Positions 45,349-53,901 of a DNA stretch of 64,000 nucleotides are shown here, one piece after another. This DNA is from JASGCP01 sp965263285 (GTDB taxonomy: Bacteria > Bacteroidota > Bacteroidia > Chitinophagales > Chitinophagaceae), in assembly GCA_965263285.1 (NCBI GenBank), contig CBDHHD010000004.1:744001-808000 (forward strand), written 5' to 3'. Position numbers and translations under genes: made by a program. The notes beneath the pieces are model-generated. The model ran no database searches. It saw nothing but the letters and a program-made list of their open reading frames with translations, and was not told the DNA's origin. Within the stretch, counting starts at the first letter, position 1. Each line of letters opens with the position of its first letter.

Positions 45349-46716
45349 ATGGAAATAATTTGCAAGAGCATCAATCCTTATACTCAAAAAACAGTTACCG
45401 AATGTTCATATGTAACCAAAGAAGATATATCTAAAAAACTACTATTGGCAAAAGAATCATACAATTCATGGAAACAAACAAGTATAGATGATCGACTCGC
45501 CCTTTTTAAATCGTTAGTACATCAAATGATGAGTAAGACAGATGAATTAGCCTTAATAATTACACAAGAAATGGGAAAGGTGATTCGAGAATCAAAAATA
45601 GAAATACACAAATGTATAACACAATGCAATTATATAATAGAGAACATAAAAGATATTATAAAAACAAATGAGATAATTACACAAGACGAACGCATTATAT
45701 ATAAATATGAACCAATGGGAACTATATTTGGAGTAATGCCCTTTAATTATCCTTTTTGGCAGGTTTTTCGTTATGCCATTCCTGCTATTGCTATAGGCAA
45801 CAATACGATTCTAAAACAAGCTTCTACCATTTGTGGATGTTCATTGCGTATAGAAAAGCTTTTTTTAGATGCGGGGTTCCCCGCTGGCATATTACAATCT
45901 ATTATTATAAGAGACGAAGATGTAGAATCAATCATAGCATCACCTATTATTGTAAGCTTATCTTTTACAGGATCTCCTTTAGTGGGCAAGATACTAGGAT
46001 CTTTAGCAGGCAAATATGGCAAGAAATCAATATTAGAATTAGGAGGTAACGATCCACTTATTGTGTGCGAAGATGCGAATATAGAAGAGGCAGCACAGGT
46101 TGCATTCCAATCAAGAATGAATGTATCAGGGCAAGTATGTATCTCACCGAAAAGGTATCTTATTCATAGATCTATCTTTACTTCTTTTGTAGATCTATGT
46201 ATAAAAAAAATAAAGCAAATATCCTGTGGAGATCCTCTCAATCAAGATACAGGAATCGGACCTATTGCCACTCTTCGCTATAGTGAAACATTAAAAAGTC
46301 AATATGAAAATCTAATAAAAACAGGAGGCAAAATAGTAGTTCCTTCCTCTTTTGAACAATGTATAATAGAACCCGCTTTATTTGTATGGGATCGTCCTTC
46401 TCGTTTTTTACAAGACAAAGAGATATTTGGTCCGTTTATTTCTTGTATTCCTTTTTCTACAATTGAAGAAGCCATTGCTATTGCCAATGACACTCCATTT
46501 GGTTTGTCAGCTTCTGTTTGGGGGAAAGATATAGATATAATTTCTAAAACAGTTGCTCCTTATTTAGAATGCGGATCGGTATTTATTAACCGAATGGTGG
46601 TTTCAAATCCTTTCTTCCCCATTGGAGGGAAAAAAGACTCTGGTTTTGGCAAAGAATTAGGCAAAGAAGGCTGCTTAGATTATGCTCATTTAAAAATAAT
46701 CGTACTACCTAAATAA
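45349..46716 (+). CDS. NAD(P)-dependent aldehyde dehydrogenase (succinate-semialdehyde type)
   Basis: 455 residues, the length of Sad/GabD-like enzymes. GVMPFNYPFWQVFRYAIPAIAIGNNTILKQAS (substrate/cofactor region, about 127-160), SFTGSPLVGK, catalytic Glu in LELGGNDPLIV, catalytic Cys in NVSGQVCISPKRYLIH (about 265), and FGPFISCIPF. Oxidises an aldehyde to acid; succinate semialdehyde is the best guess by similarity. Not adjacent to the PuuD-like/ADH pair, but could use products of the same route. Monocistronic. Confidence 0.88.
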   Translation: MEIICKSINPYTQKTVTECSYVTKEDISKKLLLAKESYNSWKQTSIDDRLALFKSLVHQMMSKTDELALIITQEMGKVIRESKIEIHKCITQCNYIIENIKDIIKTNEIITQDERIIYKYEPMGTIFGVMPFNYPFWQVFRYAIPAIAIGNNTILKQASTICGCSLRIEKLFLDAGFPAGILQSIIIRDEDVESIIASPIIVSLSFTGSPLVGKILGSLAGKYGKKSILELGGNDPLIVCEDANIEEAAQVAFQSRMNVSGQVCISPKRYLIHRSIFTSFVDLCIKKIKQISCGDPLNQDTGIGPIATLRYSETLKSQYENLIKTGGKIVVPSSFEQCIIEPALFVWDRPSRFLQDKEIFGPFISCIPFSTIEEAIAIANDTPFGLSASVWGKDIDIISKTVAPYLECGSVFINRMVVSNPFFPIGGKKDSGFGKELGKEGCLDYAHLKIIVLPK

Positions 46717-46751
46717 GAAGATAATAAATTAACTACATAGTTACAATTACA

Positions 46752-47304
46752 GGCATAACTAAATTTAGTGTGAGGGACTATGCAAAAATACAAAAGAAAA
46801 TGGATATTTGCAAAAACAATATGGGCTATATCTTTTTTTGAGGTGATGGAAGCATGGATGATTAAATTATATAAACATGGAAATAATAGGAAATGTCTGA
46901 TGAGGACTGCCCTCAGATAAAGAGCGTTACAAAACGAGGTGAGCGAAGCGACCAGCGAGAATGTGGAGGCGGAAGTTTTTATACATGAATCGTTATGATG
47001 AGCATAAAGTATGTACATAAAAGATACCTATGGATAAGCTCATCATAACGATTCATACCTAACCGCCTCCCATTCATTCTCGCTAGCGTAGCGAGCCGTA
47101 GTTTTGTAGCTCTTTATCTGCAGGCTTGATTTTTTCTTTGTTTCTTTCTTTTGTATCAAGACAAAAGAAAGAAAAGGATATAAAAAATAAATGATGAACC
47201 TATACCTGAGCAATTACAAAAACATAAATATCCCCCAGCACCTCAAAAAAAGATGTAGCCTTTTAGTAAACTAATTTTTCCTCACACTAAATTTAGTTAT
47301 GCCC
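46752..47304 (-). repeat. Repeat copy 16, A type, with 8-bp target duplication
   Basis: Complete A copy of 553 bp in minus orientation (GGCATAACTAAATTTAGTG at 46752, closing GTTATGCC at 47304). Flanked by CAATTACA at 46744-46751 and 47305-47312, a perfect duplication. The outward -7 motif points left, towards the end of the aldehyde dehydrogenase gene. Confidence 0.96.
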
Positions 47305-47474
47305 AATTACATTTATTTTAGCTCAAAAAAGGGTTCGTCTAACATAATCGAAATTTAAAGAAGAGAAAATCTTATAAAGGCATCCTCAACACCTCTAAAA
47401 AGAATTTAAAAAAGTATTCATTCTAATCATTATCAATAAACTTATTACTTTTACACTATTAATTTCATTACATA

Positions 47475-47786
47475 ATGGCCGATAGAATAGAACAGATTAC
47501 TATATTTATATCTAAAAATCCTACCGATCCTTTTTTACATCATGCCTTAGCATTAGAGTGGGTAAAAAAGGGAGAAGATATAAAAGCAAAAGACATTTGG
47601 GTTACTTTGTTAACTTCTCAACCTACTTATTTAGCAGCCTATTACCATGTTGCTAAACTACATGAAAAAATGGGATTAAAAAATCAAGCGATTACTTATT
47701 ACCAAAAAGGAATGGCAGTAGCAAAAGAACAAAAAGACTCCCATGCTTTTAATGAGCTTCAAGTTGCTTTAGAAGAATGTGAATAA
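47475..47786 (+). CDS. Small tetratricopeptide protein
   Basis: 103 residues. Two to three TPR-like helical pairs: DPFLHHALALEWVKKGEDIKAKDIWVTLLTSQPTYLAAYYHVAKLHEKMGLKNQAITYYQKGMAVAKEQ. No signal peptide. Located 15 bp before the acyl-CoA mutase gene, so co-transcribed with it. Function unknown; the same pairing in other Bacteroidota would support a role with the mutase. Confidence 0.8.
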   Translation: MADRIEQITIFISKNPTDPFLHHALALEWVKKGEDIKAKDIWVTLLTSQPTYLAAYYHVAKLHEKMGLKNQAITYYQKGMAVAKEQKDSHAFNELQVALEECE

Positions 47787-47801
47787 TAAATTTATTGTAA
47801 T

Positions 47802-49355
47802 ATGGAAAATAGAAAAACAGATGCGGGGATTGTTATTCAACCTTGTTATGTATTTCAACAACACCCTTTATTAGGTGCACCTGGCGAATTCCCATTTACA
47901 AGAGGTATTCAGCCTGATATGTACTTGGGTAAATTATGGACTATGCGTCAATACGCAGGGTTTTCAACTGCAGAAGAAAGCAATAAACGCTATCACTATC
48001 TACTACAAAACGGAGTAAATGGATTAAGTGTAGCTTTTGATTTACCCACTCAAATAGGATATGATAGCGACCACCCATTAGCTATGGGAGAAGTAGGTAG
48101 AGTAGGAGTTGCTATTAACTCTATAGAAGATATGCAACACTTATTCAAAGATATTTCCTTAGAGAAAATTACAACCTCAATGACTATTAATGCAACGGGA
48201 TTTATTCTATTAGCATTGTATGTTGCTATTGCCAAACAGCAAGGATCAGATATATCTAAAATATCGGGCACTATTCAAAATGACATATTAAAAGAATATG
48301 CTGCACGAGGCACTTATATATATCCACCTCAACCTTCTATGCGAATTATTACCGATGTATTTGAATGGTGTATGAAAGAAGTGCCTAAATGGAACCCCAT
48401 CTCTATATCCGGGTATCATATCCGTGAAGCAGGTAGTAATGCAGTGCAGGAAGTTGCTTTCACTTTGAGTAATGCAAAATCTTATGTAAAAGCTGCATTA
48501 AAAAAAGGTATAGATATTAATCATTTAGGACAGCGATTATCATTTTTTTTTAATGCACATAATCACCTATTTGAAGAAGTAGCTAAATTTAGAGCCGCTC
48601 GACGAATGTGGGCAGTGATGATGAAATCTATAGGAGCCACTAATTCTAAAGCAATGATGTTGAGATTTCATACCCAAACAGGAGGCTCAACCCTTACAGC
48701 ACAACAACCACTCAACAACATTTGTCGCGTTACCATACAAGGTCTATCAGCTATATTAGGAGGCACCCAAAGTTTACACACCAATAGTTATGATGAAGCA
48801 TTAGGACTACCTACACAAGAGGCGGCTACTATTGCATTGCGTACCCAACAAATTATTGCCTTTGAATCGGGCGCAACCGACACAATCGACCCTTTAGCAG
48901 GTTCATATTTCGTAGAATCCCTTACCAATGAAATAGAAGCAAAAGCTTGGGAGTTAATAGCTAAAATTGATAATATGGGCGGAAGTGTAGTTGCCATTGA
49001 ACAAGGATTCATGCAACAAGAAATTGCCCAAAGCGCTTTTCTCTATCAACAACAGCTAGAAGAGAAAAAGAAACATATTGTAGGTCTTAATTGTTTTGAA
49101 GATACTACAAATCATAAAGATACAACCCCTATCTTTAAAATAGACTCTTCTATTGAACAAAAACAAGTAAAAAAAATACAGCTATTTAAACATTCCCGTG
49201 ATAATGACAAGGTAAAAGAAAGTTTACTATCTTTACAAACAGCAGCCAGTAGCAACACAAACATAATGCCCTTTGTACTAGAATCGGTTGAAAATAAGGC
49301 CACCCTTGGTGAAATAGCTGATACCCTAAGAAAAGTTTTTGGAGAGCAACATTAA
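47802..49355 (+). CDS. Methylmalonyl-CoA mutase-type acyl-CoA mutase, catalytic subunit only
   Basis: 517 residues: a TIM-barrel acyl-CoA mutase. FTRGIQPDMYLGKLWTMRQYAGFSTAEESNKRYHYLL (about 27-66), LSVAFDLPTQIGYDSDHP, MTINATG, ISGTIQNDILKEYAARGTYIYPP, ISISGYHIREAGSNAVQE, FRAARRMWAVMM and LRFHTQTGGSTLTAQQPLNNICR are family hallmarks. No cobalamin-binding DxHxxG domain follows, so a separate B12 subunit must be supplied from elsewhere. Catalyses isomerisation of methylmalonyl-CoA and succinyl-CoA or a related pair. Residues after about 430 are charged and little conserved. Confidence 0.9.
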   Translation: MENRKTDAGIVIQPCYVFQQHPLLGAPGEFPFTRGIQPDMYLGKLWTMRQYAGFSTAEESNKRYHYLLQNGVNGLSVAFDLPTQIGYDSDHPLAMGEVGRVGVAINSIEDMQHLFKDISLEKITTSMTINATGFILLALYVAIAKQQGSDISKISGTIQNDILKEYAARGTYIYPPQPSMRIITDVFEWCMKEVPKWNPISISGYHIREAGSNAVQEVAFTLSNAKSYVKAALKKGIDINHLGQRLSFFFNAHNHLFEEVAKFRAARRMWAVMMKSIGATNSKAMMLRFHTQTGGSTLTAQQPLNNICRVTIQGLSAILGGTQSLHTNSYDEALGLPTQEAATIALRTQQIIAFESGATDTIDPLAGSYFVESLTNEIEAKAWELIAKIDNMGGSVVAIEQGFMQQEIAQSAFLYQQQLEEKKKHIVGLNCFEDTTNHKDTTPIFKIDSSIEQKQVKKIQLFKHSRDNDKVKESLLSLQTAASSNTNIMPFVLESVENKATLGEIADTLRKVFGEQH

Positions 49356-49396
49356 AGAAAACTTATAAAAGTGCCGTGCTAAAATAACAAAAAAAT

Positions 49397-49928
49397 GGTA
49401 TAACGACTTTTTTAGTGAGCAGGTATTAAAATACACCTTTTTTTTGTAATGACTCAGGTATAGATTCATTATTTGTTTTTTATATCTTTTTCTTTCTTTT
49501 GTCTTGATACAAAAGAAAGAAACAAAGAAAAAATCAAGCCTGCAGATAAAGAGCTACAAAACTACGGCTCGCTACGCTAGCGAGAATGAATAGGAGGCGG
49601 TTAGGTATGAATCGTTATGATGAGCTTATCCATAGTGATCTTTTATGTACATACTTTATGCTCATCATAACGATTCATGTATAAAAACTTCCGCCTCCAC
49701 ATTCTCGCTGGTCGCTTCGCTCACCTCGTTTTGTAACGCTCTTTATCTGAGGGCAGTCCTCATCAGATATTTCCTATTATTTCTATGATATTTCCTATTA
49801 TTTCTATGTTTATATGTATGTAATAATCCATGCTTCCAGCACCTCAAAAAAAGTCGTAGCCAAAAATAAATTGGTTTTTTTAAAAATATATTATCTTTGT
49901 CGTTGCTCACTAAAAAAGTCGTTATACC
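49397..49928 (+). repeat. Repeat copy 17, B type, full length
   Basis: B ends at both sides (GGTATAACGACTTTTTTAG at 49397, inverse closing TTATACC at 49928), full palindrome. It starts 41 bp after the mutase stop. A 21-bp stretch (GATATTTCCTATTATTTCTAT) is duplicated in tandem around 49766-49808. The flanks (AAAAAAAT, TGATTATT) are not a duplication. Confidence 0.94.
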
Positions 49929-50028
49929 TGATTATTAAAATACATATAAACAATCATACAATCAACTAAAGCTATTGAGTTGCTACCTAAGTACTTACTA
50001 AATATTCGTTATACCTTCTTTTTGCAAT

Positions 50029-50820
50029 CTATTCTTTTTGTAGAGATGATACCATATTCTCTTTTTGCTCTTCAATAAGCCAGTCTTTTCTTTTTAGTTC
50101 AAAATTTCTACCTAAATATAGTCGTCTTACTTGTTCATCTGTAGCCAACTCTTCGGCAGTGCCATGTTTAAATATTTTACCTTCAATTAATAAATATGCT
50201 CTATCGCAAATAGAAAGGGTTTCATCTACATTATGATCGGTAATTAAAATACCTATTTTCTTATATTTAAGTCGGGCTACTACTATTTGAATGTCTTCTA
50301 CAGCAATAGGATCTACGCCGGCAAATGGTTCGTCTAGTAAAATAAATTTCGGATCTACTGCTAAAGCTCTTGCTATTTCACATCTTCTTCTTTCACCCCC
50401 ACTAAGACTATCTCCATTATTTTCCCTTACATGATGCAAATTAAACTCATCTAATAAAGATTCTACTTTTTTAACTCTTTCTGCTTTTGTTAATTTTTGC
50501 ATTTCCAATACGCTCATGATATTATCTTGTACTGACAGCTTTCTAAACACACTTGCCTCTTGTGGCAAATAGCCCATACCCATTTGAGCTCTTCTATACA
50601 TAGGATACTTTGTAATGTCTTTATCATTTAAAAACACTCTCCCTGTATCTGGCGAAATAAGTCCTACTACCATATAAAAAGTAGTTGTTTTCCCCGCTCC
50701 ATTTGGACCTAATAACCCTACAATTTCTCCCTGTTGCAAGTGTACACTTACATGATCTACTACTTTCCTATTCTTATATTTTTTTACAAGGCCTTCACTT
50801 TTAATAATAGCTAAACTCAT
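50029..50820 (-). CDS. lptB: LPS export ABC transporter ATP-binding protein
   Basis: 263 residues. Walker A GPNGAGKTT (about 38-46), Q-loop GMGYLPQEASVF, signature LSGGERRRCEIARALA, Walker B FILLDEPFAGVDP and switch His in ITDHNVDETL. The LptB-specific features MVVGLISPDTGRV and GYLPQEASVFRKLSV are visible. It powers LPS transport from the inner membrane to the cell surface with LptF/G. The C-terminal tail (KDWLIEEQKENMVSSLQKE) is longer than in E. coli. Confidence 0.94.
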   Translation of the reverse strand: MSLAIIKSEGLVKKYKNRKVVDHVSVHLQQGEIVGLLGPNGAGKTTTFYMVVGLISPDTGRVFLNDKDITKYPMYRRAQMGMGYLPQEASVFRKLSVQDNIMSVLEMQKLTKAERVKKVESLLDEFNLHHVRENNGDSLSGGERRRCEIARALAVDPKFILLDEPFAGVDPIAVEDIQIVVARLKYKKIGILITDHNVDETLSICDRAYLLIEGKIFKHGTAEELATDEQVRRLYLGRNFELKRKDWLIEEQKENMVSSLQKE

Positions 50821-50840
50821 TTTTTAAGAATTAATTTCAA

Positions 50841-50848
50841 CAAAGATA
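50841..50848 (-). promoter_or_regulatory. -7 motif of lptB
   Basis: TATCTTTG on the minus strand, 20 bp before the ATG at 50820. Confidence 0.4.
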
Positions 50849-51066
50849 AATTTTTCTATCTATTTTTATACTGTTACCAAATTAATTTTATTCAAATTAT
50901 TTTCTAAGATATTAAACATCATCCTGCATCATTACTATTCTCTTTGCTATTTATTCTTTGCTTTTATCTTAATATCACAAAGCAAATAAATACTTTTACA
51001 TATTGCTATTGATCATTTTAATAAATAATACAAGTACAGAGGTTTGTCTTTTTATTTATTAAAAAT

Positions 51067-51625
51067 GGCATAACTAAATTTAGTGTGAGGGAGTATGCAA
51101 AGATACAAAATAAAATGGATATTTGTAAAAACAATTTTATATGGGCTACATCTTTTTTTGAGGTGCTGGAAGCATGGATTATTACATATATATAAATATG
51201 GGAATAATAGGAAATATCTGATGAGGACTGCCCTCAGATAAAGAGCGTTACAAAACGAGGTGAGCGAAGCGACCAGCGAGAATGTGGAGGCGGAAGTTTT
51301 TATATATGAATCGTTATGATGAGCATAAAATATTTGCATAAAAGATACCTATGGATAAGCTCATCATAACGATTCATACCTAACCGCCTCTCATTCATTC
51401 TCGCTAGCGTAGCGAGCCGTAGTTTTGTAGCTCTTTATCTGCAGGCTTGATTTTTTCTTTGTTTCTTTCTTTTGTATCAAGACAAAAGAAAGAAAAGGAT
51501 ATAAAAAATAAATGATGAACCTATATATGAGCAATTACAAAAACATAAATATCCCCCAGCACTTCAAAAAAAGATATAGCCTTTTAGTAAACTAAATTTT
51601 TCCTCACACTAAATTTAGTTATGCC
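51067..51625 (-). repeat. Repeat copy 18, A type, with 8-bp target duplication
   Basis: Complete A copy of 559 bp in minus orientation. Flanked by TTAAAAAT at 51059-51066 and 51626-51633. Ends match the A consensus over at least 20 bp. The copy begins about 220 bp upstream of the lptB promoter motif and its outward -7 motif points towards lptB. Confidence 0.96.
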
Positions 51626-51658
51626 TTAAAAATACTACCCAATACAAATTAAATTCGA

Positions 51659-52615
51659 CTACAATACTTCAATTACTTTTCTATCTTTATCTTTACTATC
51701 TTCAAATAATCTTAAAGGAAGATTATCAACAATACAATCTCGCAAAGCTCCAATAAATCGATTCTTAATAAAATGCTGATAGGTAATGAGTCCTATCTGT
51801 CTCACAGGGACGGGGGACTTAAAATGTCGTAATCGTTTTTGGTCATCTTTATTCATGTCGAGTGTTGACAATTCAGGAATAATAGCAGAACCTTCATATT
51901 TATTAACTAGTCTTTTCAATGTTTCAATACTAGTTAACTCATATTGTAATCGCATCTTCAAACCTTTTTTTCTTTTTTCTTCTATCTTACAAAATTGATA
52001 CACCTGATTAGCCAAACAATGCCCCTCGCCTTGCAAAAAAAAATGATTCGTGTAATCAATCGTTTCTACATTTGCCAAATCAAAATGTAAAGAAGCATTA
52101 TTTACACCCGCAAATAAAATAAGTTCTTCATAAAAAAGATGTGTTTCTTTAAGTAACGCATTGCTCAAAGGAATTGACGCGATCGCAACATCAATAATAT
52201 CATCTTTTAGTTCTTTTGATATATTATGAGTTAAAATTTCTTTTATACTTAAATCAATTTGTGGATATTTATTTTGAAAAGGAATCAAAAACATAGGTAA
52301 TAAATATGTAGACAATGTTGGTATAATTCCTATAGTTAATTTTCCTGTTATTTCTTTTTTATTGTTTTTAACCAATTCATACATCTTATTCTTCTCTTTT
52401 AACACAACCTGCGCTTGTTCTATAACCTTTTTTCCAATTAAAGTAGGTAATATAGGATGTTTACTTCTATCAAATAAAACAGCACCCAGATCTTCTTCAG
52501 CTTTTTTTATCATTGAACTTAAAGTAGCCTGTGTAACACAACAAGCATCAGCAGCTTCTGAAAAATTACCTGTTTTAAATAGCGATACAATGTATTCTAG
52601 TTGTTGAATATTCAT
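51659..52615 (-). CDS. oxyR: LysR-family regulator OxyR
   Basis: 318 residues. N-terminal winged helix-turn-helix (NIQQLEYIVSLFKTGNFSEAADACCVTQATLSSMIKKAEEDLGAVLFDR, 2-50), then the substrate-binding domain. The redox pair lies in FLQGEGHCLANQVYQFC: C200 and C209, the same 9-residue spacing as the E. coli OxyR cysteines 199 and 208. It should sense hydrogen peroxide and activate antioxidant genes. A TATATTTG motif lies at 52689-52682. Confidence 0.92.
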   Translation of the reverse strand: MNIQQLEYIVSLFKTGNFSEAADACCVTQATLSSMIKKAEEDLGAVLFDRSKHPILPTLIGKKVIEQAQVVLKEKNKMYELVKNNKKEITGKLTIGIIPTLSTYLLPMFLIPFQNKYPQIDLSIKEILTHNISKELKDDIIDVAIASIPLSNALLKETHLFYEELILFAGVNNASLHFDLANVETIDYTNHFFLQGEGHCLANQVYQFCKIEEKRKKGLKMRLQYELTSIETLKRLVNKYEGSAIIPELSTLDMNKDDQKRLRHFKSPVPVRQIGLITYQHFIKNRFIGALRDCIVDNLPLRLFEDSKDKDRKVIEVL

Positions 52616-52725
52616 GAATATATAATGTTAATTAATGTTTATAATAATAAGGTATAACGAGCTATTTAAAATAAACAATCACAAATATAATGTATTTTTA
52701 TGATTACTCATATATATGCCATGAG

Positions 52726-53345
52726 GGATACATCCTTTTTTCAGATGCTAAAAGACTTTTAACAAATGAAAATTTTGCAACTACTCAGGTATAGGTTAAT
52801 AATTTAGGCATAACTAAATTTAGTGTGCGGAAAAATTTAGTTTACTAAAAGGCTACATCTTTTTTTGAGGTGCTGGGGGATATTTATGTTTTTGTAATTG
52901 CTCATATATAGGTTCATCATTTATTTTTTATATCCTTTTCTTTCTTTTGTCTTGATACAAAAGAAAGAAACAAAGAAAAAATCAAGCCTGCAGATAAAGA
53001 GCTACAAAACTACGGCTCGCTACGCTAGCGAGAATGAATGGGAGGCGGTTAGGTATGAATCGTTATGATGAGCTTATCCATAGGTATCTTTTATGCAAAT
53101 ACTTTATGCTCATCATAACGATTCATATATAAAAACTTCGCCCCACATTCTCGCTGGTCGCTTCGCGCACCTTGTTTTGTAATGCTATTTATCTGAGAGC
53201 AGTCCTCATCAGACACTCCTTATTGTTTTATTGTTTTCATACTTATAAATTATTCGACAATCTATGCACTTAATTAATAAACCTATTGAGTTGACTAAGC
53301 AGTTATAGTTATGTTTCTCTTAGCACCTGAAAAAAGGATGTAGCC
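52726..53345 (+). repeat. Chimeric repeat: D left end, A left end inserted, D right end
   Basis: D left end (ATACATCCTTTTTTCAGATG) at about 52730. At 52807 an A left end (GGCATAACTAAATTTAGTG) follows, then inner C end, hairpin, palindrome and a right part that ends as D (TATGTTTCTCTTAGCACCTG closing GGATGTAGCC at 53345). There is no A right end. This is consistent with an A insertion into a D copy followed by recombination between the two cores. Confidence 0.88.
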
Positions 53346-53467
53346 TTGTATTAAGACAAAAAAAAACTAAACCCTTGCCTAAGTAATTATTTTTTTTTAA
53401 ATTAATTATATTGTATATTCGCTGTTATAAGTTTTTAATTATTATCTTCACATTAAAATAAAAAAAA

Positions 53468-53662
53468 ATGAAAAAATTAATTTTATTAAGCCTAGGTACC
53501 TTATTAAGTTTAGGCTTCGTTTTTGCTCAAGCTCCAACAAAGGCTTGTTGCAAAAAGAATCATTCTTGTTGCAGTAAGTCAAAGAAATCTTGTTGCAAGT
53601 CTCATGAAAAAACTACCACTCCTGCACCGAGCACTAGTACCCCTCCTGCACAAAGCAATTAA
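53468..53662 (+). CDS. Small exported Cys-Cys-rich peptide
   Basis: 64 residues. Signal peptide (KLILLSLGTLLSLGFVFAQA) with an FAQA cleavage site. The mature part has three CC pairs, two His and many Lys (KACCKKNHSCCSKSK, SCCKSH), and a Pro/Thr/Ser-rich tail. CC pairs with His suggest metal (Cu or Zn) binding, but no family is recognised. Followed by a clear terminator. No neighbour in the same operon. Confidence 0.75.
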   Translation: MKKLILLSLGTLLSLGFVFAQAPTKACCKKNHSCCSKSKKSCCKSHEKTTTPAPSTSTPPAQSN

Positions 53663-53695
53663 CAAGTATTTTCATTTAAGACAAATCGTTCCGCT

Positions 53696-53729
53696 AAGGA
53701 TTACTCTATTTAAAAGTAATCCTTTTTTT
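53696..53729 (+). terminator. Rho-independent terminator
   Basis: AAGGATTACT, 9-nt loop, AGTAATCCTT, then a T run: a 10-bp perfect stem after the Cys-rich peptide gene. Confidence 0.8.
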
Positions 53730-53901
53730 GTGCATTATACTCTACGTAACTAATCAATAATAAATTTATTTTCATTTATATAAAAGAGGTAACACAACTA
53801 TTACAGCAACTAAAAATATATAAAAACAGATAGATTTAAACCATATAAAAAGCAACAATAAAGCTATCTATGATAATATCCATTGCGTAGGTACGAATTA
53901 T

